DNA of 64,000 bases from Anolis sagrei (GCF_037176765.1 NC_090022.1:55487709-55551708), one strand, 5' to 3'; counted from the first letter of the stretch, positions 1 through 12,652 are shown. Notes: generated from the sequence alone by a model not told the origin. Numbers and translations are program-made.

Positions 1-3000
1 ACAGGGTATGATATTCTCCATCGTTCAGCTGAAATATCAGCTCTGAATACTTCTTCAGATGAAATAATCATGTCTCATAAGCAATGTCATAGGATGACCG
101 GCATTTCCGATATCGATCGTCATGGTTGTAATATTTAACCATATCTTGAGATGAACTGTGCAATGCAGTAATCCTCTTGTAGGTTGCCATTCTCTTAGCG
201 AGTTCTTATGCCCTGTCATGTTAATTTCAAACAGGCATGAGTACTGAGTTACCTGTTTGTGGAGAAGTACACAGAATTTGATAAAACACTTATATTACTC
301 TAGAACTTTTTTGTAGCATTTTTTTTCTGGAAAAGCAACTACAAATTTTGCACTTGGTGGTCTGCAAAGAAATACCTTTCTCATGTCTCAAGGACACTGT
401 GATAGTGGTGCTATGACACCACATCTCTGGAGTCCTCAGTGGTTCTTGCATGCATTCAAACACACTTACTAAACAGGAGACATGGCCATGACCGTCTTTA
501 AGGAATTTTGCCCCTTCTAAAAATTCCTTAAAGACTCAATTTATTTCCGTGGCTGCAAGGTATTTGTGTATGTTATATAGGACCAAATAAAATTACTTAG
601 TATAACAGGAAGCCCAATAAGTAAATTCTCCCTTTATTAAAATTATACTGGCCTAAGTCTATCTCCCTTATTCCCTTCTGTCTTGAAAGTTTTGATTCTG
701 TCACAGGGCTATATTTGCCTCCTAGCCTTTTAAGTTCTACATGAATAAGGGCTATGAAGGATGACATGTACACTGACAACTACTGAGAATGCCAGGCAGC
801 ACAAGTATTGGTGACTGAACCATGCAGTTCAATTAGTTTACAGTAGACAGAATGGTCTTGCAGTAGGAAAACATAAAGGCAACAATATGGAAGAGACTGA
901 ATCAAATAAACCGCTGTAATATGTGTCAAATCTCAGGGGCACCCAAGTGTTAAGAATTGTAGATGCTGGAATAAAGCAATCTGTGTATATGTGGAGGAGG
1001 GTTGGATTCCTAGGTCAGATTTGTTGTAGTTGAACTATAGTTCTTTTAAAGCATTGAGGGCTGTTTCATGGGAAATAATCATGCCTCAGAACTGTACACT
1101 GAACAAATACAGGATCTATACTAGGACTAGACTTTACAGTTTCACTTTCTTCTATATGTTGTCAAAATATTGTTCCTTAAACATAAAGTGAGTACTACAC
1201 TCCTTTTTTTCTTGGTAAGGCACAGCCTGAATGAAGGATTCAAATTATGGGTAGGTTGTGAATAGTAAAATGTTTTCTGCTTTGACTCTTGGTTTCCTTC
1301 AGAAGAAGGTGTGGGTTCACGCTTTGGACATCTGTATAAAGTGTAGAACTGTCCTCAATACTTTTGATTCCTATATTTCTTAGGTATATGTTATGCTGCA
1401 ATGTTTTTTTCTATATCTAAAGCAGTAGAACATAAATTGAATATGCAAATTGTATTTAATCATGAACAGCAGAGTGGAAAGGCTAGTTCTAAGGAATACA
1501 TTACTGATTCCAATATATTAATTCATGGTGAACATGATTAAGTTGGACAGTTTTTAATTATTGATTAGTTATATTTATGGTGAGCTTAGTGTAACACCCA
1601 TAAGTTCTCCATATTTATCCACAGAAGAACCCAGTTAGGTAGGCAAGTCCAAAGAGGTGAGAATAAGCCATGATCACGCAATGAGCATCCTGTCCTAGCA
1701 GGAACCGAAATGTTGATCTTCCATCTAACTACCATACTTACTCCTATGCTTCATTATGCACATGAGCCTACAATTGTAGCTGAGGTCTACATCATTTCCC
1801 AAATGTTGATGAGTCAAACAAAACTTTATTCTTGACACAAAATATCTCTAGCAGACATGAACTTAATATTATAAAAGCTCATTCTTCAAGAGAGATCTAA
1901 TACTGCAGTATAATTTGTATCCTTCTCTGCCATTGAACATAAGGGTCAGGGAGCTATTCTGTAAATCCAGGGCTCATTTTGCTCAGCCAGAAATGAAATA
2001 GGAACCTGAAGTGACCCCCCCCCCCCTTTTCCCTACTATGGCATACACCTTGAGTTAAAAGAGACAAAGAGATTCCACCCTTCAAAGATGACTTGAAGCG
2101 TTGTGACAACAGTGCTTAAAAAGTTATAAGCTGTGCATTGCTGAGCTTGGATGGCTAAATGGGGTGGCCAAACAGTAAAGTTACTTCCCTAAACTGGTTA
2201 GACAGAAGAGGTCTTTCATGCCTTCTAACATTTCACAGAGGAAAATTGGCATGTATGGAGAAGCATCATCAGTGTGGTCAAAAAATACCAAACGTTACTA
2301 ATGAGGAAGAACACAAATTGGAGAGGATGCAGCAGTTGGCTTTGTGTGTGTGTTTTAACTTTATTCACAAAGTTTTAAAAGTTGCATTAAAAATCAAAAA
2401 AGTGAATAGGAAAAGACAGAGTAGAAACAGAAAAAATGGCAAGAAGAAAAAGAAAGATAGATTACCTCTGACCTATCCTCACCTAGCCAAATGGAAATAT
2501 CATAAGCTTCACCCTCTGAAACCCCCAATGTTGACTCCTTTCTCAAACAATTGCAAAATTGGCAAGTTCTTCTCTTCCTCATGCTAAAAGTGAACAAAGG
2601 GTTTCCAGTCTTTTAAAAAATCCAGTGTCCTATCTTTTAGTAAACAGGTTAATTTGTCCATCTTGGTCAAGTCCCATCATTTTTATCACTCAATCGTCGC
2701 AGCAGTTCACTCTTGATTGAGTCAAGATTCCTCCTTTCTTCTCTGACGAGTCAATTGGATGCAAACTACTTTTGTACTTTGAATACAATTTACAGGAAGC
2801 AATTGAGGATAAAGGGGGGAAGTGAGAGGAGAGAGAAACTGGGACATTTTCAAAACAGCTGAAAAAGTGGGGTTCTAAAGGATTAAAACATCTGTACTAT
2901 ATTTTATTGCTAGTATGGTATTTTGAATTATGATGTTGCATTTACCTTACTCGTAAAGCTTGCAGCATACAATGGAGGCATACTCGACTCCTTTCAAAAG

Positions 3001-3880
3001 GTTTTGAAACACAAGTTTGATCATGCACTGTTTTCCCATCAGCCATAACACTTAGCTGCAATTTTGAGTGCTTTGTGTAGTGAAACCTGCATGAATCTAC
3101 CTACTAGGACTTTCAAATTCTAAAGTCAGTGTGTTCCAAATAAGGTGACAGCATTTCCAAGATGACAGGTTACTACGTATTCTATTTTTAATTTTTTTAT
3201 CATTTTCTTTGATCTATTCATTTTATTTATGCTTTGCCTTTCTATTAAGGCAGGAACTCTGCAACTTAGCATGCAAACAAAATAGTCTGTGTTCAGTATA
3301 TTATGTGTGAAACCTTTTTTTAAAAAGCAAAAGGAAGTAGAAAAAAATATTTAAGATAATTGTGATCCTTGACTTACATAACCACAAGAGACTGCATGAC
3401 ACATTATGAGATCTTCCCTTTAGTGTGATGAGCCACAGTCAAAACATTGGTAGGATATATGGCTTACAAAGGGCTTAAGAAGAAATATTAAGAAAAACAA
3501 TCCTAGTTCGTAGACAATTTAAGAATGATTAATGTTAGTGTTTCTAGAAAACTGGATGAGGTAGCCAAGGACTTTAATAAAGTTCCCAAAAAGGAGGAAT
3601 TGGGGAAAAAAAGTTGAGTCCCAAGATATAACTGGTGTGAATCTTCAGCAGATGGAAACACGAAGCCTACAGTCCTACATAACATAACTATATAACAGTC
3701 CCTTCAAAGTTATATAGGATTGTAGCCTTCGTGATCTTTCAATCATACTGAAAGTTCACATCACACTTTGTGACCGTTTTTATACGGTTCCTCCTTTTGA
3801 GAATGTAGAGATCTTTAAATTCCTTGCTGTGTCCCATTTTGCTGTATTTTTCATTGAGTTTTTCAAGGGTCTAAACACCC
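1..3880. other. Gene-free AT-rich DNA
   Basis: Apart from the unclassified repeat at 2690-2890 and a 12-C run (2015-2026), nothing recognisable. Short open frames (for example 2159-2587, Lys-rich) have low-complexity translations and no recognisable family. Confidence 0.6.
2690..2890. repeat. Unclassified interspersed repeat, copy 1
   Basis: Shares with 5085-5265 an ordered series of motifs: AACTACTTTTG, AGGGGGGAAGTGAGAGGAG, GAGAAACTGGGACATTTT and AAAACAGCTGAAAAAG. Family not recognised. Confidence 0.5.
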
Positions 3881-3888
3881 TAAAAGCA

Positions 3889-4085
3889 TCAGATCCTGAA
3901 GCTCAACAGAGTCAGCTCTGGCTAGCACTTGGATGGGAGACTTGATAAATCCTTGGAGCTCCCACAATTGTGCCTTCAAATTGCCTGTGAAGTTACAGTG
4001 GTCCCATGAATTTCACTGGCTTTTCTTGGACAATGAATACTCAGAAGTGGTTTTGCCAGTTCCTTCCTCCAAAAGATAGCTGACC
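3889..4085 (+). mobile_element. 5S rRNA-derived SINE (SINE3-type) remnant
   Basis: 3889-3945 reads like the 3' half of 5S rRNA (GAAGCTCAACAG..., CTTGGATGGGAGAC) with mismatches throughout, followed by GAAGTGGTTTTGCCAGTTCC, a body segment seen in vertebrate 5S SINEs. Not a functional 5S gene. Confidence 0.6.
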
Positions 4086-5084
4086 GTTCCTAGTATTCAT
4101 GTAAATTTACTCGAGTGCAAATCTTATATTTACCTTAGAGTTGGCTTCAAATTCAAGGACACTTAAGGACACTGTTCTTTAAGTGTGGAACCTATCTTTT
4201 ATTTGGTCTTTTATATAGTTAGTATAGAAAGTGACACGACTATAGACTGTGTAGCCACTTTTATGATGAAGAAATTGAGCAATTCTTTTTTATCTTTGTC
4301 AAGTCTGAACCAGTTTTGCTGAGGGCTGGAGCAAACCAGATTTGTTCTAAGACTAATCTCACCTTGTGTCCTTCAGAAAGAAAGAAGGTCACTGTAAAAA
4401 CAATGCCTCTGAGAAGGAACCAGGACTGTTTAGCAAAAATGTTCCACTGTGTTCAGGATGAGGCGGGTGGTTGTTTTTTCATAATCACCCTTTTCTTGCA
4501 TTCTTGTTGCACATCCTACATTCTTTACTCTTTTCTCTACTGTTCCTAAATGGATGGGGATGTCCAGTCTTTACGTGTGTTTTCCCTGCATAGAGCTGTT
4601 CTTCTCAAACGAGTGCTACACTAATCTATGCCATAAAGGACAATGCAACACACTAGCATGTGTTCAAACAAGTTATATCTGTATGCGTGAGTAGAGGGTT
4701 TCTAACTCAAAGAATGTTCTGTTTAAAAGGAATAGTTGAAAGAAACATTTGAATTGTAGCATATGAGTATCCACTAGAGGATGCTGTTCTATTGCAGTTT
4801 CTACTTCCTTTATTCTGCTTCCATTGCAAACAAGTGAAACATCTACATTATTGCCAGTATTATAGATTGATTTTGATTAATTCAGAAGAAAGGAGTAGAG
4901 TTATGTTTTGAATGTTGCCATATAATGTCTGGTGGTGCTATGCTTGATGGTGCTATCTGTGTTTCTGTCTGGCTCATACCTTCCAATATTCTGAAGGTAA
5001 AAACTGGGCACGTGCTGAAGTAAAATCAGAGTGTGATCAAGAGGTCTTCATAAAGAAGAACAGACAAACCAACAGGAATTAGTT

Positions 5085-5265
5085 TGCTTCTTCCAAAGCC
5101 TACTAGGAAAGGCATGATTCTCTTCCCTTTTTCTCCCACTGAGTGTAAATTACTTTTGCATGTCGAACTCTACATGAATGGAAGTAAACTGAGGGCAAAG
5201 GGGGAAAGAGGGAGGAGGAGAGAAAACGGGGGCATTTTAAAACAGCTGAAAAAAGAATATGGCAA
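5085..5265. repeat. Unclassified interspersed repeat, copy 2
   Basis: Second copy of the 2690-2890 sequence in the same orientation, about 2.4 kb away: AAATTACTTTTGC, AAAGGGGGAAAGAGGGAGG, CGGGGGCATTTTAAAACAG. A 72-codon frame across it is fortuitous. Confidence 0.5.
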
Positions 5266-5574
5266 GGGTTTAGTCACGATTGTCACTACAAAATTGGGAT
5301 AGCTGGAAAGTATGCTAGGTCCTGTTCTACACATGCTTTAAATGGGGGCTCTGTGTCCTGTTATGCCCTGTGTTTGCCATCACACATAAATGGATATTAG
5401 ACTACTTTTTACTCACATATGTTTTACTCTGTGAATAAGGTTTGTGCTTCGAGTGTTCAGGAGGACCAAATGGTGGTGATCAGAAAACAGGCACAACATA
5501 AATAATAAAAGTATAGCCACAATTTCAAAACTTTTGGCATTCACTAACTAGACCTTAATGGATCCCATGAGATG

Positions 5575-5697
5575 TTGTGGTTTGATGACTATGTTTATTT
5601 TTTTTATGGTTGTAATATTTTTGTTTACATGATGTTCACCACTTTGAGTCCCGATCTTAGAGAAAAGCGGGATAGAAATAAATAAATAAATAAAAAT
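5575..5697 (+). repeat. L2 3' tail
   Basis: CACCACTTTGAGTCCCGATC then GCGGGATAGAAATAAATAAA, the 3' end motif of the L2 copy at 23732. Confidence 0.65.
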
Positions 5698-6085
5698 GAG
5701 TGGGTCCAACAGAACCTCCAGAATGATAGAATCCTGGATTCCTGCAGAAGAGCGTCTTCTGGGCCACATAATTTATGGTATGAACCTCAAAATCCACAGG
5801 ACTGATACCCATGGTTTCATTTATCAATTATCTGATAAAACATGTCCCCTCTAAGCATTTTCTAGGTCCTCCAGCACAACTCTATGGTATTTTCGAGCCA
5901 GAAGTCCTTCATTTCAGTAGGATTGGATATTGTCAGCAGATTGCATACCCACACATGGTACTGGAACATCCCCATGGATATGGGGTATCATCCTGTATTG
6001 GAAATCTTCCAGAGATTGTTTTCAGGCAGTTGGGACATAAACCAGTTTAACATTTTAGATTTTCTGTGCTAAGACTGCATCATGA

Positions 6086-6139
6086 TTTTCACATGGGATT
6101 TAAGTGGATGTTTGTGTCCACTTAAATCCCATGTGAAAA
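6086..6139. repeat. Perfect hairpin: 23-bp arms, 8-nt loop
   Basis: 6086-6108 and 6117-6139 are exact reverse complements around the loop TGTTTGTG. Not part of any repeat recognised nearby. Confidence 0.97.
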
Positions 6140-7928
6140 CAAAAAATGTTGTACAGTAGTTTGGGGTTACAGGGAAATATTCTTTCGGTTAAAGGAATCA
6201 CACAGGTGTTGAAGCTGGAGGCAATGCCCAAAAATGCTTTTGAGCCCAACAACACACACTTCAGTCTTCTGCAGACAAAATACAAAGGATATCCAGAGGA
6301 TAGAATGCATTCTATTGTGCCGTCAACCTTAATAAGTAGAAAGCAGAAGTGACAGCTGGCAAGTTAAATGCAAGTATTGAGAGATGTGTCAATGCACCAA
6401 TGCAGTCACCAGCACCTTCTTCCCTGTAGAATATTATGGAATTATAGTTCTGATATCATTGCATTCTTCTCCAAAACACATGCACAATATATTTTTGGAT
6501 TTGTAATAGCCTGATATTCTTCCTTTCTGTAGTGAATTCCACTTTTTTGATGGGGAAGGCAGGTGTGGTGCATCATCAGGAATTTATTTCAAAAATACAT
6601 TCTTATTAAGACACACAGGATTTTAAGATATACATGGCAAGAAAAAGAAATGATGCAGAAATTGCCTGCTGGTTAGTAAATGTTTGGGTGTTTCCCAGTA
6701 CGCATCCTTAAAAATGTATTAAAAGAAGAAATCTTTTAATTGAGGACATTAATACTATACCAACATGTCATGTATCCTTATATTTCAGATGGGCTGGGTG
6801 GTTGAGTTTTTATTAATGTCAGAGTTATTATAATTCCTGTCAGAATTGTACTGCGTATAACATGTATAAGCCTTATATAGACTAAACTAAATTGGATTAC
6901 CATAAAGTGGACAAAATATTTTTGGTGGTGAGAAGCCGTCTCAGTGTAGGCTGCTTCATTCATACCAATTCACCACTCAATTGCGTGTATGAACCAGACT
7001 CGGTTGCATTATGAGAATTAGATACTGATTTTTCTCCCATGTCAGACAGGCTTTGGCTGAGGTGCCAGACTAAATGTGCCAAAACAACTACTGGCCAGCA
7101 GCAGCAGTATGTCAGAGGGAGGTGATGTTGGCAAAGGATCTGTCAGAGATACAGCAATGATTCCTTTTGAATGTCTTTTATTTTGAAAACCCTATGATGA
7201 GGCAATCCAAAATGAAACAAGAATTAGTGCCAGAAGTTGAGAATCTCAGGTCAGATGGCTCTCAATGGGCTACTGGGCTATAGCAGAAGACAACTATGAG
7301 TGACATTGCAGCTAATGATACAGCTGGACTGAAACCAAAAGGACGGTCAGCTGTTGACATACTCAGAGATGAAAGTTTCAAGCTCCATGATGTATAGCAA
7401 TATATAGGGAAAGTGAGACATCATAAAACAAATGTGCTTTCTCTTTGTAATGAGTTCTCTTTGCAATGTATACACACTGCAAAATTTGGGATAAGCAAGC
7501 TGAAGGGGACAGAAATGGGATATTTGGAGAATTATACAGAGTTTTAGTTCGGAAATATCTAATAAGAAATGGGATGGCATTAAGAATGAGGAGGGATACA
7601 GCAAAAGCAGTCACAGTTTGACAGAATCATACCAGTAGGTCTTCAGGAAAACACATCAATATAATTATGCTCTAATTCTGTACTATGAGGCAGAAGAAGA
7701 AAATTCTGTGCTGACGTACAAGAAGAACCTTACCGCACACCAAAACAAAACATGCTATTAATCATAGGTGATTAGAATTCAAAAGTAGGGAACAGCACAG
7801 AATGAAATATTGTAGGAAAAATTAACCTATAGTGAAGAAATGGAACATCAAAGTTGAATGATTGAATTTTGTGAGACCAACAGTTTGTTTATCATAAGCA
7901 CATTCCTCAAGCAAGTAAATATTATATT

Positions 7929-8034
7929 GTGTTGTCGAAGGCTTTCATGGCCAGAATCACTGGGTTGCTGTGAGTTTTCCGGGCTGTATGACCATGTTCC
8001 AAAAGCATTCTCTTTTGAAAACTCAAGACAACCC
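7929..8034. mobile_element. Short Penelope-terminal insertion with exact 12-bp TSD
   Basis: 106 bp starting GTTGTCGAAGGCTTTCATGG, the same terminal sequence as at 9262-9696. Flanked by identical AAATATTATATT at 7917-7928 and 8035-8046. Confidence 0.82.
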
Positions 8035-8534
8035 AAATATTATATTTATGGACATCAACTGGTGGACACTATAGAAGTCAAATAGACTTATCTTATGTGA
8101 GGCTCATCTATGCATACATTTGAAAGCTAACTTTATCAATACCTACATAATTGGAAGCAAATGAGGGTGAAGATCCATTCCATCTGCAAAAAAGAAATCA
8201 GGAACAAGTTGTACAGATCATGAACTGTATATGTGTGTGTGTGTTAAAGAACATATGTTGCTGCTTGAAATGTAGTTAATTCTATCTGCAGTGGGTAGCC
8301 TTAGTCAAATGCCAAAGTTTTCACCTTCCTTGAGGATTTGGGGCAGCGGGGTGGGAGGGGGGGGCGGAGGATTTTTCAGCTCCTATTTCTCCTCTGACCT
8401 CAACTTGTTACTAAAACAGAATAAGGTTACTACCCTCCTTGGTTATTATTTCTGGACCCAGCTTCAGCTTTTAACAACTAATTGAAGCACAAAGATATGA
8501 ACTGAGGCTTTTGCCATCACAAACAATCAACATT

Positions 8535-8676
8535 TTATTGTCAAAGGCTTTTATGGCCAGAATCACTGGTTGTTGTAGGTTTTTTGGGCTGTATGGCCAT
8601 TTTCTAGAAGAATTCTCTCCTGATGTTTTGCCTGCATCTATGGCAGGCATCCTCAGAGTTTGTGAGGTACATTATT
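8535..8676. mobile_element. Penelope-terminal fragment
   Basis: TTGTCAAAGGCTTTTATGGC through TTTGCCTGCATCTATGGCAG to the CATCCTCAGAG box: one arm of the same family, without a clear target duplication. Confidence 0.7.
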
Positions 8677-9261
8677 TGTGAAAATGGCATTTACTTTACA
8701 TAAAATCATATATGTCACAAAGCAAAAGAAAAAGGGGGGGGGGGAGGAAAAAGAAGGATTTCTTAAATTGTCTCAATATTATTCAACCCTCCTAGCTAGC
8801 TCCTTTCAATGATATTGAGTCTGAAGAAGTCTTTTATATTTTCTTTCTGAACCTTTAATTTTCCTCCCAGCACTCAGTACTTCCCTAGAAACCTGTTCAC
8901 TGTGACAATAAATGAGTCTTCCTTCCTAGTATGTATGCAAGAACATGTAAGTAATAAATGAAACAAAATTAGCAGTCCGTTCTATTTCCACTTCCAGTGT
9001 TGTGCTAGGAAGAATCTTTTTCTGATGCAAACAGTCTTGTGCACATCATTAATGTCAGGCACTTGAGTGGCTAAGGACACTTATTAATGGATTTAACAGC
9101 AAAGGTGTAATGAACTGTTTAAAGCTGGCAATTTATTCTTTCTGAGCTTGTATGTGTACATTTTGAAAACAGCATCATATATTTGATAACATTTATGCTT
9201 GAGAAAAGCAAGTGCAGGAGTGTTATTCCAGATTTCTGTAAGGAAAATGAGTTTGAGAATT

Positions 9262-9696
9262 GGGTTGTTGTAGGTTTTTTCAGGCTATATGGCCATGTTC
9301 TGGAGGCAATTTTTCTCCTGACGTTTCGCCTGCATCTATGGCAAGCATCCTCAGAGGTAGCGAGGTCTGTTGGAAGTAGGAAAAATGGGTTTATATATCT
9401 GTGGAATGACCAGAGTGAGACAAAGGACTTTTGTCTGCTGGGGCTAGCTGTGAATGTTTCAGCTGATCACCTTGATTTGCATTCAATGGCTTGGAAGTGC
9501 CTGGGGGAATCTTTTGTTGAGAGTGATTTTACGTGCCTGTTTGTTTCCATGTTTCCTACTTCCAACAGACCTCACTACCTCATTGCCATAGATGCAGGCG
9601 AAATGCCAGGAAAAAAATTGCCTCCAGAACATGATCATATAGCCCGAAAAAACCTACAACAACCCAGTGATTCCGGCCATGAAAGCCTTCGACAAT
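9262..9696. mobile_element. Penelope-derived foldback insertion with exact 12-bp TSD
   Basis: 435 bp with two inverted arms (about 9262-9382 and 9551-9662), each carrying the Penelope terminal sequence (GGTTTTTTCAGGCTATATGG, TTTCGCCTGCATCTATGGCA), around a 3'-region spacer. The flanks are an exact 12-bp duplication, AGTTTGAGAATT, at 9250-9261 and 9697-9708. The 171-codon frame across it is fortuitous. Confidence 0.85.
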
Positions 9697-9771
9697 AGTT
9701 TGAGAATTAGTGGGAAAAGAGAACTTCTCAGATAAAATGAAGACTTATGTCCAGTATGTCTTTTCACCTGG

Positions 9772-12523
9772 TGGGATGACTCCTATCGCTGGAATGTAGA
9801 CATCGAGGGCTATAACCTCTTTCACAGAAACCGAACAAAGGGGAGAGGAGGCGGAGTAGCCTTATATGTCAAAAACTCTTATGCTGCAGAAGAAATTCAA
9901 GACAGCAATCTGGGAAACCAGCTTGAAATCATCTGGATAAGAATCAAGGGAACTGGGACTCAAAAAGATGTCGTTGTAGGCGTCTACTACAGACCCCCAA
10001 GCCAGGAGGAAGATCTTGATGAAGTCTTCTGCCAACAGTTGACCAAACAGGCACAGAAAAGAGATGTAGTAGTCATGGGCGATTTCAACTATCCCGATAT
10101 TTGCTGGAAAACAAACTCGGCCAAGAGTACAAGGTCCAACAAATTCCTCGCTTGCCTTGCAGACAATTTCATGGTCCAGAAGGTAGAAGAGGCAACAAGG
10201 GGATTGGCTACTCTTGATCTCATCCTAACAAATGCGGAGGACCTGATCGATGCGGTCGAAGTGGTAGGATCCTTAGGGGCAAGTGTCCATGTGCTCCTGC
10301 AATTTGAGGTACAAAGGAAGGCCGAAACTAAGACAAGTCAAACCCGCATTTTGGACTTTAGGAGAGCTGATTTCCAAAAAATGAAGGAAACGCTGAGCAG
10401 CATTCCGTGGACACAGATACTAAAAGACAAGGGAGCTACGGATGGATGGGAATTTCTCAAGAGTGAAATACTCAAGGCGCAATTGCAAACCGTGCCAACA
10501 AAGATAAAAAATAGGACAAGTGCAAAGAAGCCAGAATGGATGTCCAAAGAACTTCTAACTGTGCTAAGACACAAAAGGGACATGCACAAGAAGTGGAAAA
10601 AGGGAGAAATCACCAAAGAAGAATTCAAACAAATAGCCAACACCTGTAGGGAAAAGGTCCGCAAGGCTAAAGCAAAAAACGAGCTCAGACTTGCCAGGGA
10701 CATTAAAAACAATAAAAAGGGCTTCTATTCTTATGTCAGTAGAAAAAGGAAAAACAAGGAGGCGATAGGACCTCTTCGCGGAGAAGATGGGGCAATGCTG
10801 ACAGGGGATAGGGAAAAGGCAGAACTACTTAATGCCTTCTTTGCCTCGGTCTTCTCACAAAAAGAGAGTCTTCAACCTCAGCAAGATGGAGTGGATGAGG
10901 GATTGGAGGACATCCAACCCCAAATTGGGAAAGAAGTCGTCCAGGAATACCTGGCCGCTCTTAATGAGTTCAAGTCCCCAGGGCCAGATCAACTACACCC
11001 AAGAGTATTGAAGGAACTAGCGGAAGTCATTTCGGAACCATTGGCAACCATCTTTGAGAGTTCTTGGAGAACGGGAGAAGTTCCAGCAGATTGGAGGAGG
11101 GCCAATGTGGTCCCAATCTTCAAGAAGGGAAAAAAGGATGACCCAAACAACTACCGTCCGGTCAGCCTCACGTCGATACCGGGCAAAATTCTGGAAAAGA
11201 TTGTTAAGGAAGCGGTCTGCAAACACTTAGAAACAAATGCAGTCATCGCTAATAGTCAACATGGATTTATCAAAAACAAGTCATGCCAGACTAATCTGAT
11301 CTCTTTCTTCGATAGAGCTACAAGCTGGGTAGATGCGGGGAATGCCGTGGATGTAGCGTACCTGGATTTCAGTAAGGCCTTCGACAAGGTCCCCCATGAC
11401 CTTCTGGCAAGGAAACTAGTCCAATGTGGGCTAGGCAAAACTACAGTGAGGTGGATCTGTAATTGGTTAAGTGGACGAACACAGAGAGTGCTCACTAATG
11501 CTTCCTCTTCATCTTGGAAAGAAGTGACGAGCGGAGTGCCGCAGGGTTCCGTCCTGGGCCCGGTCCTGTTCAACATCTTTATTAATGACTTAGATGAAGG
11601 GCTAGAAGGCATGATCATCAAGTTTGCAGACGACACCAAATTGGGAGGGATAGCCAATAGTCCAGAGGACAGGAGCAGAATTCAAAACGATCTTGACAGA
11701 TTAGAGAGATGGGCCAAAACTAACAAAATGAAGTTCAACAGTGACAAATGCAAGATACTCCACTTTGGCAGAAAAAATGAAATGCAAAGATACAGAATGG
11801 GGGACGCCTGGCTCGAGAGCAGTACGTGTGAAAAAGATCTTGGAGTCCTCGTAGACAACAAGTTAAACATGAGCCAACAATGTGATGTGGCGGCAAAAAA
11901 AGCCAATGGGATTTTGGCCTGCATCAATAGGAGCATAGTGTCTAGATCTAAGGAAGTAATGCTACCCCTCTATTCTGCTTTGGTTAGACCACATCTGGAA
12001 TATTGTGTCCAATTCTGGGCACCACAATTCAAGAGAGATATTGACAAGCTGGAATGTGTCCAGAGGAGGGCGACTAAAATGATCAAGGGTCTGGAGAACA
12101 AGCCCTACGAGGAGCGGCTTAGGGAACTGGGCATGTTTAGCCTGAAGAAGAGAAGGCTGAGAGGAGATATGATAGCCATGTATAAATATGTGAGAGGAAG
12201 CCACAGGGAGGAGGGAGCAAGCTTGTTTTCTGCTTCCTTGGAGACTAGGACGCGGAACAATGGCTTCAAACTACAAGAGAGGAGATTCCATCTGAACATT
12301 AGGAAGAACTTCCTGACTGTGAGAGCCGTTCAGCAGTGGAACTCTCTGCCCCGGAGTGTGGTGGAGGCTCCTTCTTTGGAAGCTTTTAAGCAGAGGCTGG
12401 ATGGCCATCTGTCAGGGGTGATTTGAATGCAATATTCCTGCTTCTTGGCAGGGGGTTGGACTGGATGGCCCTTGAGGTCTCTTCCAACTCTTTGATTCTA
12501 TGATTCTATGATTCTATGATTCA
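9772..12523 (+). mobile_element. CR1 LINE, 5'-truncated, ORF2 open for 885 codons, 3' end present
   Basis: The reading frame is open from TGG at 9772 to the TGA at 12424-12426. Endonuclease part: GGVALYVKN and the GDFNYPDICW block; the usual SDH motif reads SVH here (LGASVHVLLQFEV), so a catalytic Asp seems lost. Reverse transcriptase: NNYRPVSLT, LDFSKAFDKVPHD, GVPQGSVLGPVLFNIFINDL and the catalytic FADDT (about 11623-11637), then the thumb and the ORF end typical of CR1 (RAVQQWNSLPRSVVEAPSLEAFKQRLDGH). The short 3' UTR ends in ATTCTATG-type tandem units (12495-12523). The 5' part of the element and ORF1 are missing. With a long undamaged RT frame the copy is young. Confidence 0.93.
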
Positions 12524-12540
12524 GAGCACAAGGAGACTTA

Positions 12541-12652
12541 AACGCATAGAACGATAGTATTGGAAGGGACCGCAAGGGCCATCCAGTTCAATGCATCACC
12601 ATCTAGAAATCTGCAATGAAAGCATTCCCAACAGGTGGCCACCCAGCCCTAC
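12541..12652 (-). mobile_element. CR1 3' end fragment, older copy
   Basis: Minus-strand CR1 3' terminal sequence (ATAGAACGATAG..., then GGAAGGGACC and CCATCCAGTTCAA), abutting the 3' tail of the young CR1 and in opposite orientation. Confidence 0.6.

Larger units (their letters stand above)
4090..7910. other. Gene-free DNA with scattered repeats
   Basis: Contains the repeat copy at 5085-5265, an L2 tail (5575-5697) and a perfect hairpin (6086-6139). The rest shows no gene or repeat that I recognise. Confidence 0.6.

Noticed and set aside
2159-2587. 142-codon ORF as a gene
   Set aside because: Lys-rich low-complexity translation, no recognised domain, no splice or promoter context.
3889-3948. 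5S rRNA gene
   Set aside because: Only the 3' half is present with many mismatches and no terminator; SINE-derived.
9183-9698. 171-codon ORF as a host gene
   Set aside because: It lies across the Penelope foldback insertion; translation reflects the repeat.
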